A stretch of 64,000 nucleotides of DNA from Kistimonas sp964291485. Lineage in GTDB: Bacteria > Pseudomonadota > Gammaproteobacteria > Pseudomonadales > Endozoicomonadaceae. Below the pieces are notes generated by a model that was not told the DNA's origin, made no database searches, and was given only the letters and a program-made list of their open reading frames with translations. Below are positions 34,092-43,339 of this stretch, one piece after another. A program made the position numbers and the translations under genes. Position 1 is the stretch's first letter, and the number at the start of each line of letters is the position of its first letter. Location of the stretch: NCBI GenBank assembly GCA_964291485.2, contig OZ220224.1, forward strand, positions 3,410,001 through 3,474,000, read 5' to 3'.

Positions 34092-35809
34092 TAACCCTTG
34101 ATCCTGGAGTACTTCTGGACGTCAGCCAGCGTCTTTACACCTGACTCATCCGGCGCAACGCCCAACACCCGGAGCGACTCGCCTGCCACACGGGAAAATA
34201 CCGGCGCTGCCACCAGACCGCCGTAATATTTGCCATTAGCAGGGCTATCAATCACTACCACCATGACGATTCGCGGCGCATCGGCCGGCGCAATGCCGAC
34301 AAACGAACCGATATGACGCGAATCGGTGTAACCTTCTTTCCCCAGCTTTCGCACCGTGCCTGTCTTACCCGCAACCGAGTAGCCATCCAGCTTTGCCCGG
34401 GTACCGGTCCCGCCCCTGGCAACCACGGTTTCCATCATGGTTAATACATCATGGGCCACATCAGCCCGCATAACCCGGGTGCCTTCAGGTGGGATATCAC
34501 GCTTCAACAGAGTCACCGGCTGAAAGACACCGCCATTTGCCAGCACCATGTAAGCCTGCGCCAGCTGCAGGGGAGACACCGTCAGCCCATAACCATAGGC
34601 GAGTGTCGCTGTTTCAATTGGCCGCCATTTCATGCGATAGGGCAACAGGCCGGTACTTTCTCCGGGAAAGGCAACGCCTGTCGATTGTCCGAAGCCGACT
34701 TTCTGAAACAGGGAGAGAATCGTGTCGGGCCCCAGGTCCAGTGCAATCTTACTGACACCGATATTGCTGGACTTGGTAATCACACCCGTTACGTCAAGCT
34801 TGCCGTAGTTTCTGACATCGCTGACGGTATCCTTCCCGATACGCATCTTTCCCGGCGAGGTATCAATAGGTGTGTGAGGACTATAGCGGCCGGACTCCAG
34901 TGCTGCCGCGATCGTCAAGGGTTTAATCACCGAACCGGGTTCAATCTGGTCGGTAATCGCACGATTACGTACACCCGCAGGATTCAGCCGGCTGCGATTA
35001 TTCGGATTGAATGTCGGCTGGTTGGCCATGGCCAGAATTTCACCGGTTTTGACATCCAACATAACGAGGGAAGCGGCACGGGCCTTCAGGCTCTGCACCG
35101 CTTTTTGCAGTTCTTTGTTGGCAAGGTATTGCAGCCTCAGGTCAATGCTTAACATCAGCTCTTTGCCCGGGCTGGCGCTACTGACCACCTCAGCTTCGCG
35201 AACCAAATGACCTCTGCGGTCTTTCAGGACACGCCACTTACCCGGCTCACCCGATAACCAGTCATCGAAGGCCAGTTCAATCCCTTCCTGGCCCTGATCA
35301 TCAATATTGGTCAAGCCCACCAACTGGGCCGCAACAGAACCCGCAGGGTAATAGCGTCGGTATTCATCAATGGAATAAACACCCGGCACTTTCAGCGCCA
35401 TGATTTTTTTGGCTTCTGCTGGCTCAATCTGCCGCTTGAGGTAGATAAACTCACGCTTCGCGTTGGCCCTGAGTTTTTTGCGTAAATCCTTGGCTTCCAC
35501 GTCCAGGGCTGTCGCAAGTGCGGACACATCGGCACCCGCAGTGATCAGCTCTTCAGGATTGGCCCAAATGGAAACCACCGGTGTGCTGACGGCAATGGGC
35601 TTGCCATTCCGATCAAAAATAATACCCCGGTGTGCCGGGATGGTTTCATGACGCACACTGCGCTTGTCGCCCTCATTCTGGAGGAAAGGACGATCCACGA
35701 CCTGTAGCTCGGCGACCCGCCAGATGGTGACGGTAATCAGCAGCACAATCAGGCCTTCGACAAAACGGAAGCGCCCTTTATATGGGGTTGTTTTCCTGCG
35801 CCGGTTCAT
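34091..35809 (-). CDS. ftsI: FtsI/PBP3, septal peptidoglycan transpeptidase
   Basis: A 572-residue class B penicillin-binding protein cross-linking septal peptidoglycan. A short basic N-terminus and one transmembrane helix (FVEGLIVLLITVTIWRVAEL) precede the pedestal domain (from ~55) and the transpeptidase domain, with SxxK in EPGSVIKPLTI, SxN in ITKSSNIGVSK and KTG in SVAGKTGTVRK. It overlaps ftsL by 4 bp. Confidence 0.97.
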   Translation of the reverse strand: MNRRRKTTPYKGRFRFVEGLIVLLITVTIWRVAELQVVDRPFLQNEGDKRSVRHETIPAHRGIIFDRNGKPIAVSTPVVSIWANPEELITAGADVSALATALDVEAKDLRKKLRANAKREFIYLKRQIEPAEAKKIMALKVPGVYSIDEYRRYYPAGSVAAQLVGLTNIDDQGQEGIELAFDDWLSGEPGKWRVLKDRRGHLVREAEVVSSASPGKELMLSIDLRLQYLANKELQKAVQSLKARAASLVMLDVKTGEILAMANQPTFNPNNRSRLNPAGVRNRAITDQIEPGSVIKPLTIAAALESGRYSPHTPIDTSPGKMRIGKDTVSDVRNYGKLDVTGVITKSSNIGVSKIALDLGPDTILSLFQKVGFGQSTGVAFPGESTGLLPYRMKWRPIETATLAYGYGLTVSPLQLAQAYMVLANGGVFQPVTLLKRDIPPEGTRVMRADVAHDVLTMMETVVARGGTGTRAKLDGYSVAGKTGTVRKLGKEGYTDSRHIGSFVGIAPADAPRIVMVVVIDSPANGKYYGGLVAAPVFSRVAGESLRVLGVAPDESGVKTLADVQKYSRIKG

Positions 35810-36102
35810 GGTTCTACCAGGATCACCTTGTCCTTGTGAGGCATTTCCATTCCCAGCTGCTTAACCGCCTGCCGTTCGATCTGGCCATGGGCAGTCAAGG
35901 TGCTGTACTGCAACAGTAGCTGTCCCCACTCCTCCTGCGTCTTGTTTTTACGATTCAATTCCGTCTGGTACTGGTTAAACGCCTGGCGGTTCAAATGTGC
36001 CACGTACGCTACAGCTACCGCTGAACAAAATACGGCCAAAACCAGAGCTATCAGCCCTGGTCGGATACTCGCCAGTACAGCTTTCAACGGTAACCAGTCC
36101 AT
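35806..36102 (-). CDS. ftsL: FtsL, bitopic divisome protein
   Basis: A 98-residue protein with one transmembrane helix (~15-35, LIALVLAVFCSAVAVAYVAH) and a periplasmic coiled coil of ~50 residues, the build of FtsL, which joins FtsB and FtsQ and activates FtsWI. It is recognised by context between rsmH and ftsI as much as by sequence, since the family is poorly conserved. The KQLGMEMP segment near the end is typical. Confidence 0.93.
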   Translation of the reverse strand: MDWLPLKAVLASIRPGLIALVLAVFCSAVAVAYVAHLNRQAFNQYQTELNRKNKTQEEWGQLLLQYSTLTAHGQIERQAVKQLGMEMPHKDKVILVEP

Positions 36103-36107
36103 ACCGC

Positions 36108-37040
36108 CTATCCCAGCTTCACTGCCACACGCATGACCGCACTGCGCGCCCGCGGATTAACATCCAGCTCATCCTTGCCTGACTTGACAGCCTTACCGCA
36201 ACTTTTAAGACGACGCGAAGCATTCAGCTGCTCTTCCGTCAGCGGCACCCAGCTGGGAATGTCCGTGTCGCCCTTCTCATGCTTACGAATGAAGCGCTTC
36301 ACGATCCGGTCTTCCAACGAATGGAAACTGATGACAACCAGTTTACCGCCGGGCTTCAACGCCTCAAGCGCCTGCTCCAGTACACGGTTCAGATCATCCA
36401 GCTCGCTGTTGACAAAAATCCGGATACCCTGAAAAGCACGGGTCGCCGGGTGCTTACCTTTTTCCCAGGACGGATTGGCTTCCGAGATGATATGTGCCAA
36501 CCGTCCGGTGGTCACAATCGGTTCAATCTCTCTCGCCTGCACGATGGCACGCGCCATCCGCCGGGCAAAACGTTCTTCACCAAACCGTTTCAGTACATCG
36601 GCAATTTCAGCTTCATCCGCTTCGGCAATCCAGTCAGCCGCGCTGATGCCATGCTCGGTGTTCATGCGCATATCCAGCGGACCATCCTGAAGAAAACTGA
36701 AACCTCGCTCAGGATTGTCAAGCTGTGGGGATGACACCCCAAGATCTAGCAACACACCGTCAACCTGCTGTTGACCGACAAACTGCTCCAGCTCTGCGAA
36801 CGAACCATGACAGATCTGGAACCGGCGATCCGCCTGCGTCAGTGCATGACCCACGGCAACCGCTTCCGGATCCTTATCGATACCAATCAGCCGGCCATCA
36901 GAGGACAACTTCTCCAAAACCGCACGACTATGACCACCACGGCCAAACGTACCGTCGACATACAGTCCTTCCGGCGAACTGATCAGCGCCTCAACGGCTT
37001 CAGACAACAAAACGGTCTGATGCCTGTATTGTTCGTTCAT
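36108..37040 (-). CDS. rsmH: RsmH (MraW), 16S rRNA m4C1402 methyltransferase
   Basis: A 310-residue SAM enzyme that N4-methylates C1402 in the ribosomal decoding centre. Motifs: YVDGTFGRGGHSRAVLE for SAM binding, LLDLGVSSPQLDNPERGFSF, and ISFHSLEDRIVKRF. Start MNEQYRHQTVLL matches the family; a GTG six codons earlier overlaps the mraZ stop (GTGA) and is a possible alternative start. Confidence 0.96.
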   Translation of the reverse strand: MNEQYRHQTVLLSEAVEALISSPEGLYVDGTFGRGGHSRAVLEKLSSDGRLIGIDKDPEAVAVGHALTQADRRFQICHGSFAELEQFVGQQQVDGVLLDLGVSSPQLDNPERGFSFLQDGPLDMRMNTEHGISAADWIAEADEAEIADVLKRFGEERFARRMARAIVQAREIEPIVTTGRLAHIISEANPSWEKGKHPATRAFQGIRIFVNSELDDLNRVLEQALEALKPGGKLVVISFHSLEDRIVKRFIRKHEKGDTDIPSWVPLTEEQLNASRRLKSCGKAVKSGKDELDVNPRARSAVMRVAVKLG

Positions 37041-37054
37041 ACTTTCCAACGGAC

Positions 37055-37510
37055 TCACAACGACAGTGTCTGCAACTCCTCCGGGACCTGGTCTGCACCG
37101 CCGGTTTCCTCTAAATAGGCATCACGGCGTTCGTTCCAGCAGACCTCATCCCAGAGTTCAAATTTTTTCCCCTGCCCCAGCAATACGGTTTTCTTGCCAA
37201 GCCCGGCATAATCACGCAGCAGCGGGGGAATCAAAATCCTGCCACTGCCATCCATTTCCAGATCCGTCGCATGACCAATCAGGAGTCGCTGAATCCGTCG
37301 ACTCAAGGGATGAAAACTGGGCAGGGACTCAATCTTGGCCTGAATGATCTCCCATTCATCAACGGGATAGATCAGCAGGCAACGCTCTTCCGTATCAATA
37401 GTGGCGACCAGGTGCCCTTCACAACGCATCGACAATACGGAGCGGTAGCGTGTTGGAATGGCCAACCGCCCTTTCGCATCCATATTGATCGCGTTGACGC
37501 CCCGGAACAC
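37055..37510 (-). CDS. mraZ: MraZ, dcw-cluster transcription regulator
   Basis: A 151-residue protein with two MraZ/AbrB-like repeats (residues ~1-60 with NMDAKGRLAIPTRYR, and ~75-135 with EMDGSGRILIPPLLRDY), forming a ring-shaped DNA binder that represses its own promoter. Start codon is GTG with AGAGGA seven bases upstream, the same start codon as in E. coli. It is the first gene of the dcw operon; its operator lies just upstream. Confidence 0.96.
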   Translation of the reverse strand: MFRGVNAINMDAKGRLAIPTRYRSVLSMRCEGHLVATIDTEERCLLIYPVDEWEIIQAKIESLPSFHPLSRRIQRLLIGHATDLEMDGSGRILIPPLLRDYAGLGKKTVLLGQGKKFELWDEVCWNERRDAYLEETGGADQVPEELQTLSL

Positions 37511-37553
37511 TCAGCTGTCCTCTTTTTATTCCCTGGACCGAATACCAGATCAT

Positions 37554-37585
37554 CCCACTTTTAGCCACTTTATCCCACAGTGCCA
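37554..37585 (-). promoter_or_regulatory. MraZ operator: 10-bp-spaced TGGG/TGGC repeats
   Basis: On the minus strand TGGC (37585-37582), TGGG (37577-37574), TGGC (37567-37564) and TGGG (37557-37554) occur; the last three are exactly 10 bp apart. E. coli MraZ binds three TGGGN repeats separated by 5 nt at the same place. The repeats lie at and just after the expected transcription start, which fits autorepression. Confidence 0.75.
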
Positions 37586-37586
37586 C

Positions 37587-37615
37587 ACTATAGAAACCCC
37601 CAAAATCCGGGTCAA
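37587..37615 (-). promoter_or_regulatory. sigma-70 promoter of the dcw operon (Pmra)
   Basis: On the minus strand TTGACC (37615-37610), a 17-nt spacer and TATAGT (37592-37587), each 5 of 6 to consensus. The predicted start falls about 70 nt upstream of the mraZ GTG, and the MraZ repeats overlap it. Confidence 0.8.
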
Positions 37616-37779
37616 GGCAGGGAATTACCTAAAAAACCTATAAATATTAATGCGTTAGGTGAGAATCCAGATTTTGATTCTCGGATCAAAAAGTGGGAAA
37701 AGAGCCCGTCCGCTACCGATATACGGCCAGACAAGATAGCAGCACCCAGCCAAATGCACTGATACAAAAATCACGTACC

Positions 37780-37821
37780 AAAAAAAATCCTCCCGTCGAG
37801 CATTTCGACGAGAGGATTTTC
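37780..37821 (-). terminator. terminator of rnpB
   Basis: On the minus strand a ~14-bp stem, AATCCTCTCGTCGA with TCGACGGGAGGATT, closes a five-base loop and is followed by a T-tract. It lies ~13 nt past the mature 3' end of RNase P RNA and isolates rnpB from the mra promoter. Confidence 0.93.
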
Positions 37822-37833
37822 AGTATAACGTGC

Positions 37834-38210
<377 letters not shown>

Positions 38211-38220
38211 GCGACGGCGC

Positions 38221-38249
38221 AGAATAATCAAAACACCGATGACAAACAA
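38221..38249 (-). promoter_or_regulatory. probable rnpB promoter
   Basis: On the minus strand TTGTTT (38249-38244), 17 nt, TATTCT (38226-38221), then a GC-rich discriminator (GCGCCGTCGC) before the RNA 5' end. The -35 box is weak, but spacing, position and discriminator suit a stable RNA promoter. Confidence 0.5.
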
Positions 38250-38280
38250 GCGAATTTCACTCGCTATTCACCAAATACTA

Positions 38281-39129
38281 TTAACACTCATCCGTTTTCA
38301 GGGTTAACCCGTACTCATACAGCGTTTTCTTCTTAATGCCTGTGATACGCGACGCCAGCTGACTGGCCTGCTTCAATGACAGTTCGTCCAGCAATACCGT
38401 CATAAGAGAAGCCGTATTTTCATCAACATCGCCGTCTTTTGATGATTCATCCCCTCGCACCAGAACAACAAACTCACCTTTTTTCTGGTTGGCATCAGCT
38501 CTCAGCTGTGAAAGACATTCCTCAACCGTCCCCGCCAGAACCGTTTCAAATGTTTTCGTTAACTCACGGGCAATAACCATGCCTCGCCCTGCGCCAAGAA
38601 CATCTGCCATATCCGCAAGGGTTTCTTCAATCCGGTGCGTTGACTCATAGAAGATCCAGGTGTGCTCAAACCCGGACAATGCCTGCAACCGCTTCTTGCG
38701 TGCAACCGACTTGGCAGGAAGAAACCCTTCAAAGAAAAACCGATCAGAAGGCAGGCCCGACACACTCAACGCAGCAATCAATGCACAGGCTCCGGGCACC
38801 GGCACCACGCGATACCCTGCCTCACGCACTGTCGCCACCAGGAAATAACCCGGATCAGAAATCAACGGCGTCCCCGCATCCGACACCAGCGCGACCGACT
38901 CACCGGCCACCATTTTCGCTACAATCTGCGCACTGCGATCCCGCTCATTATGCTCATGACAGGCCAGCAGGGGCTTTCGGATCCCCAGATGATTAAGCAA
39001 GCGCGCCGTATGCCGGGTATCCTCTGCGGCAATCACATCGACGGCGTTCAGCACCTCGACAGCCCTGGCGGTAATATCCCCCAGATTGCCAATGGGCGTG
39101 GATACGATATACAGACAGGCTTCATTCAT
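38281..39129 (-). CDS. rsmI: RsmI, 16S rRNA 2'-O-methyltransferase (C1402)
   Basis: A 282-residue tetrapyrrole-methylase-fold enzyme that 2'-O-methylates C1402, the same nucleotide RsmH modifies on the base. Motifs: YIVSTPIGNLGDITARA at the N-terminus, EDTRHTARLLNHLGI, LVSDAGTPLISDPGY and VPVPGACALIAALSVSGL. The C-terminal extension has a YEYGLTLK-type end. It is divergent from lpoA, the usual gammaproteobacterial arrangement. Confidence 0.95.
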   Translation of the reverse strand: MNEACLYIVSTPIGNLGDITARAVEVLNAVDVIAAEDTRHTARLLNHLGIRKPLLACHEHNERDRSAQIVAKMVAGESVALVSDAGTPLISDPGYFLVATVREAGYRVVPVPGACALIAALSVSGLPSDRFFFEGFLPAKSVARKKRLQALSGFEHTWIFYESTHRIEETLADMADVLGAGRGMVIARELTKTFETVLAGTVEECLSQLRADANQKKGEFVVLVRGDESSKDGDVDENTASLMTVLLDELSLKQASQLASRITGIKKKTLYEYGLTLKTDEC

Positions 39130-39280
39130 CGGGTTTACTCAAACTATTAACCGGGATCGCTAGAGATGATCCCGCCACTTGGTTAAAATCCACGAAGGGT
39201 ACAGGTGACAATCACAACCTGCCAGCCCAAAAATCGTGACGCGTTCAATCTGCCCATTTTTGCCAGAAGGTGGCCCATAA

Positions 39281-41161
39281 GTGAGTTTCATATCCCGGCC
39301 AGGATTATCCATTGGCGTACTTGCACTGACCCTGATACTGGCAGCCTGTTCAACCGCTCCCCGTCAGGCGACCTATGACGGCACCATGCCGGATACCTCC
39401 CGCATGACGGTCGATGGCATGCTGTTAAAGGCTCAGAAATCGACTTATCCGGCCAAGGGGCAGCTCTTGCTTTTGGCTGCCGGCACGCTACTGGATGAAG
39501 ACAACCTCGAACGGGCAAGAAATACGCTTGACCGTATTGAACCCGGCCGTCTGGATGGCAACAACCGGAATAACTACAGCCTTCTGGAAGCGGATTACGC
39601 TGTCCTGACCCATAACAGCCGCTCAGCACTGGAATGGCTGTCAACCGTCAGCACCTACAACCTGAAGCGCGCCCAGCTGATTAAATACCACCAAATCAAA
39701 GCCCGAGCATTTGAATTGGAAGGCAACTTCAGCCAGAACATTGAACAACTAGGACAAGTCTTACAATACCTGCCCAAAGAAGATCACCCGGCGCTGTACC
39801 AGACATTATGGAACAACCTGCTGATGTTGAATGAAAGTCAGTTGCTGGATCTCCTGATGGCAACACCTCCCGACACGCTCAAACCCTGGATTGAGCTTGC
39901 CGTGATCTACCGCACACCCGGTGAACTGGAAAATCAGCTGACCGAACTACAGAGCTGGGAACAGCGCTGGCCTATCAGCGATGCAGTACGCCACTTACCG
40001 CAAAGCATCACTGACCTGAAAAATGCCAAACCTTATCAGCCTGAAAAAATCGCCCTGCTTTTACCACTGAGCGGACCACTTGCCCAGGCTGGCGAAGCTG
40101 TCAGGGAAGGCTTCATGGCGGCTTACTATGAAGCAGCCAAAAAGAAACTACAGGTGCCGGAAATCGAATTCTACGACTCCGCCTCCGGCAACCCGGTAGA
40201 ACTAGCGCAAACTGCTGAAAATGACGGTGCCGGACTCGTGATCGGCCCTCTCGGCCGTAACGCTGTAGAAAGTGCAACTTCCAATAGCCAACTGACCATC
40301 CCGCAATTAACCCTCAATTACGCTGATACAGCACAGAGCCTTTCGCCTATCTACCAGATCGGACTGGCCGCCGAAGACGAAGCCAGACAGGGGGCAGACA
40401 GAGCCTGGAAAGATGGCTTCCGACACCCTGTCATCCTGATCCCAGACAGCGACTGGGGCCAGCGAGTGGCCAACGCCTTCAGCCAGGAGTGGCAGGAACT
40501 GGGTGGAGAGGTGCTCACAACGGTTCGCTACACCGGTAACGGTGACTTTAACCAGGCAGCATCCAAACTGCTTCTCGTCAACGAGAGCCAACAGCGAGCC
40601 AATAATCTTCGGCGCATTCTTGGTAAAAAACTCGACTTCACCCCTCGTCGCCGCCAAGACGTCGATATGATTTTCATGGCCGCCTCAGCAGCCAATGGGC
40701 GACAGTTAAAACCGGCGCTGGACTTTTACTTCGCCTATGACCTGCCGGTATACACAACATCCGGTATCTACAGCGGCCATCAAGATCCCGCGAAAGATCG
40801 AGACCTGAGCGGTATCCGCTTCCCGGTCATGCCCTGGTACCTCAACCGGGACTCCACCCTGAAAGATGTCATCACCCAGGAATGGCCCTCAAGCACTGGA
40901 CAATACGGCAGCCTGTATGCACTGGGAGCAGATGCCTGGCGCCTTTACCCCAGAATGGAACAGATGAGCCGCTCAGCCGGCGCCCAGATGTTCGGCGCCA
41001 CCGGCACATTGAGCATCAATGCGCAGGGCTACGTGGAACGACGCCTGATCTGGCAGTATTTTGATAATGGCCGCCCCAGACCGCTCACCCGGGAATACAG
41101 TGCGAGAAAGACACATGCCATACACGTCCTGGATAGCAACGATCAGGAACCCACAGGGTAA
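39281..41161 (+). CDS. lpoA: LpoA, outer-membrane lipoprotein activator of PBP1A
   Basis: A 626-residue lipoprotein that spans the periplasm and stimulates PBP1A. Signal peptide with lipobox LAAC, followed by STAP. The N-terminal TPR-like half (~35-250) is followed by a periplasmic-binding-protein-like half (from KIALLLPLSGPLAQAGEAV, ~residue 258). The start is GTG with AAGG ten bases upstream. Next genes yraN, diaA and dolP follow in the same order as in E. coli. Confidence 0.93.
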   Translation: MSFISRPGLSIGVLALTLILAACSTAPRQATYDGTMPDTSRMTVDGMLLKAQKSTYPAKGQLLLLAAGTLLDEDNLERARNTLDRIEPGRLDGNNRNNYSLLEADYAVLTHNSRSALEWLSTVSTYNLKRAQLIKYHQIKARAFELEGNFSQNIEQLGQVLQYLPKEDHPALYQTLWNNLLMLNESQLLDLLMATPPDTLKPWIELAVIYRTPGELENQLTELQSWEQRWPISDAVRHLPQSITDLKNAKPYQPEKIALLLPLSGPLAQAGEAVREGFMAAYYEAAKKKLQVPEIEFYDSASGNPVELAQTAENDGAGLVIGPLGRNAVESATSNSQLTIPQLTLNYADTAQSLSPIYQIGLAAEDEARQGADRAWKDGFRHPVILIPDSDWGQRVANAFSQEWQELGGEVLTTVRYTGNGDFNQAASKLLLVNESQQRANNLRRILGKKLDFTPRRRQDVDMIFMAASAANGRQLKPALDFYFAYDLPVYTTSGIYSGHQDPAKDRDLSGIRFPVMPWYLNRDSTLKDVITQEWPSSTGQYGSLYALGADAWRLYPRMEQMSRSAGAQMFGATGTLSINAQGYVERRLIWQYFDNGRPRPLTREYSARKTHAIHVLDSNDQEPTG

Positions 41162-41507
41162 CCGGGCGGAGCAGGCTGCCCTGCGCTTCCTGACGAAACA
41201 GGGATTCACCCTGGTCGCCAGGAATTACGCCTGGCGCGGCGGCGAACTGGATCTTGTTATGAAAGATAACGAAACCCTGGTTTTCATTGAAGTTCGCTAC
41301 CGGAGCCAGGATGAATTTGGCTGCTCCGCCGAAAGCATTACCTGGCAAAAGCAACAGAAACTCATCAGAACAGCACAACATTTTCTTCAACAGTACAGAC
41401 TGACTGACAAGTCAGCCTGTCGCTTTGATATAATCACCGCAAAACCTGATTCATCCCGTCAAGGGACACTGCAAATCGGGTGGATCAAAAACGCTTTCAG
41501 CGCCTGA
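41115..41507 (+). CDS. yraN: YraN, UPF0102 endonuclease-fold protein
   Basis: A 130-residue protein of the UPF0102 family with a restriction-endonuclease-like core: GELDLVMKDNETLVFIEV has the E-x(n)-D...E-V-K/R pattern of the PD-(D/E)XK fold. The ATG at 41115 gives the normal family length and overlaps the lpoA 3' end by 47 bp. The cellular role is not settled. Confidence 0.9.
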   Translation: MPYTSWIATIRNPQGNRAEQAALRFLTKQGFTLVARNYAWRGGELDLVMKDNETLVFIEVRYRSQDEFGCSAESITWQKQQKLIRTAQHFLQQYRLTDKSACRFDIITAKPDSSRQGTLQIGWIKNAFSA

Positions 41508-41519
41508 CAGGACTAACCC

Positions 41520-42107
41520 ATGCTTGAACGCATCACCTCACACTTCTCCGACAGCATTGATGCCAAAATCCGTGCTGCGGAAACACTGCCACCGCTGATC
41601 GCCCAGGCTGCAGAACTGATCGTTAACGCCCTGATCAACGAAGGGAAAATCCTGACCTGTGGTAATGGCGGCTCTGCAGCCGATGCACAGCACTTTTCAT
41701 CCGAACTACTGAATCGCTTTGAGCGGGAAAGACCCTCACTACCCGCCATTGCCTTGACGACAGACTCATCAACCCTCACCTCCATCGCCAACGACTACAG
41801 CTATAACGAAGTATTTGCCAAGCAGATACGCGCACTGGGTCAGGCAGGCGATGTACTTCTGGCCATCTCCACCAGCGGCAAATCACCGAATATCGTGCAG
41901 GCGGTACAGGCTGCTCATGACCGCGAAATGACCGTAATTGCATTGACCGGAAAAGATGGCGGCAACATGGCCAGATTGCTGCATCCTGAAGATATCGAAA
42001 TTCGTGCGCCCAGCACCGTCACGGCACGTATTCAGGAAGTTCACCTGTTAGTTGTTCACTGCCTGTGCGACCTGATTGACGAATGCCTCTTTGGAGCCGT
42101 CGAATAA
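41520..42107 (+). CDS. diaA: DiaA, DnaA initiator-associating SIS-domain protein (GmhA paralogue)
   Basis: A 195-residue single SIS-domain protein. Motifs LTCGNGGSAADAQHFSSEL and AISTSGKSPNIVQAV are shared by DiaA and phosphoheptose isomerase GmhA. Placement in lpoA-yraN-diaA-dolP favours DiaA, a tetramer that helps load DnaA at oriC. An isomerase role cannot be excluded from sequence alone. CAGGA precedes the ATG at suitable spacing. Confidence 0.85.
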   Translation: MLERITSHFSDSIDAKIRAAETLPPLIAQAAELIVNALINEGKILTCGNGGSAADAQHFSSELLNRFERERPSLPAIALTTDSSTLTSIANDYSYNEVFAKQIRALGQAGDVLLAISTSGKSPNIVQAVQAAHDREMTVIALTGKDGGNMARLLHPEDIEIRAPSTVTARIQEVHLLVVHCLCDLIDECLFGAVE

Positions 42108-42178
42108 GCTGCCGATTAAATAATCAACTAACTGCTTCACCCTGACGCGTCATCGTAAAAACACAAGGGATCCTGACC

Positions 42179-42766
42179 ATGCAAAGAACAAGGGCTCGTG
42201 GATTGCGAGTTTTCACAATCTCTATTCTGTTGACCGCATTCCTGGCAGGCTGTACCACCACGCTGACAGCAATCAATAGCGAGCCCATCAAACAGGATCC
42301 ATCCTCACGCTCATGGGGCGCCTGGATTGACGATCAAACCATCGAAACCGTGGCCAGCGTTAACATCAAAAAAGCCGACCCCTCATTTGCCAACAGCCAT
42401 ATTGTTGTGATCAGCCACAACGGCATTGTGCTTTTAGTAGGACAAACCGGCTCAACAGCCCTTAAGGAATTGGCAGGAAACACCGTTAGAAACGTACAAA
42501 AAGTTCGTAAAGTTTATAACGAACTTGAAGTTTCCGGCCCAACCACGATGCTGGTTCGCTCCGGGGACAGCTGGATCACCTCGAAAATCAAGGCTCGCAT
42601 GGTTGCAGAAAAAGACTTTCCCTCAGGCAATGTCAAAGTCATTACCGAAAATGGTACGGTATACCTGATGGGACTTGTGACACCGGAACAGGCTACCACA
42701 GCAGTCAACATCGTAAAGCAGTCGTATGGCGTCCAAAAAATAGTGAAAGTTTTCGAATACATATAA
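42179..42766 (+). CDS. dolP: DolP (YraP), dual-BON-domain outer-membrane lipoprotein
   Basis: A 195-residue lipoprotein with lipobox LAGC and two BON domains: one at ~45-115 (VNIKKADPSFANSHIVVISH) and one at ~125-195 (DSWITSKIKARMVAEKDFPS). DolP supports outer-membrane integrity and modulates BAM activity. AAGGGA lies eight bases before the ATG. It ends the lpoA-yraN-diaA-dolP unit at a strong bidirectional terminator. Confidence 0.92.
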   Translation: MQRTRARGLRVFTISILLTAFLAGCTTTLTAINSEPIKQDPSSRSWGAWIDDQTIETVASVNIKKADPSFANSHIVVISHNGIVLLVGQTGSTALKELAGNTVRNVQKVRKVYNELEVSGPTTMLVRSGDSWITSKIKARMVAEKDFPSGNVKVITENGTVYLMGLVTPEQATTAVNIVKQSYGVQKIVKVFEYI

Positions 42767-42782
42767 CTCTGAGCAGCGGCAT

Positions 42783-42813
42783 AAAAAAAACCGCCACTTC
42801 GGCGGTTTTTTTT
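42783..42813. terminator. bidirectional terminator between dolP and sspB
   Basis: A8-CCGCC-acttc-GGCGG-T8 is a symmetric hairpin with an A-tract and T-tract, serving dolP on plus and sspB on minus. An imperfect outer extension (GCGGCAT / ATGCGGC) lengthens the stem. Confidence 0.93.
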
Positions 42814-42825
42814 ATGCGGCAGTCA

Positions 42826-43263
42826 TTACTTGACCACTTTGAGACTGGGACGCCCCTTTGGCGGCCTGCCTGGCCCTTTGGGATCAGGCTCTGGCGAAGG
42901 CTCTTCTTCATTCACCTCAGATTCTACCAGGTGCACACCTTCTGGCTGAGCTTCAACCTCAAAAACCATACCCTGGCCATTTTCCTTGGCATAGATTGCC
43001 ATGACAGCCCCCACTGGCACACAAACCTGGAACGTTCTGCCACCAAAACGAGCCAGAAACATGACAGCCTCATTAGAGACATCAAGATCACGAATGGCCA
43101 TTGGCGCCAGGTTAAGCACAACCTGCTCCTCACCGGCAAACTGATCCGGAACATCAACTCCGGGCACCGTCGTATCGACAAGCAGATAAGGGGTACAGTC
43201 GTTATCAACAATCCATTCATACAGTGCCCTGATTATATAAGGGCGACTGCTGGTCATACTCAT
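42826..43263 (-). CDS. sspB: SspB, ClpXP specificity-enhancing adaptor
   Basis: A 145-residue adaptor that delivers ssrA-tagged proteins to ClpXP. The substrate-binding core is at 1-110 (SSRPYIIRALYEWIVDNDCT, NLAPMAIRDLDV, MFLARFGGR). A flexible acidic and Pro-rich linker follows, ending in the basic ClpX-binding tail RPSLKVVK. GGAG lies seven bases before the first ATG. It follows sspA on the same strand after a terminator-like hairpin. Confidence 0.95.
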   Translation of the reverse strand: MSMTSSRPYIIRALYEWIVDNDCTPYLLVDTTVPGVDVPDQFAGEEQVVLNLAPMAIRDLDVSNEAVMFLARFGGRTFQVCVPVGAVMAIYAKENGQGMVFEVEAQPEGVHLVESEVNEEEPSPEPDPKGPGRPPKGRPSLKVVK

Positions 43264-43294
43264 TGAAGGGCTCCAGCTTCATTTCCAAACACGT

Positions 43295-43318
43295 AAAAAA
43301 AGGGGGCTTGCCCCCTTT
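43295..43318 (-). terminator. hairpin with T-tract between sspA and sspB
   Basis: On the minus strand AAAGGGGG-CAAG-CCCCCTTT is followed by further T residues. In this position it may end most sspA transcripts or attenuate read-through to sspB. Confidence 0.8.
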
Positions 43319-43339
43319 AGTGTATGCCAATCTCAGCGA

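Noticed and set aside
34451..35152. 233-codon plus-strand frame opposite ftsI
   Set aside because: Antisense shadow; the minus-strand product has all penicillin-binding-protein motifs.
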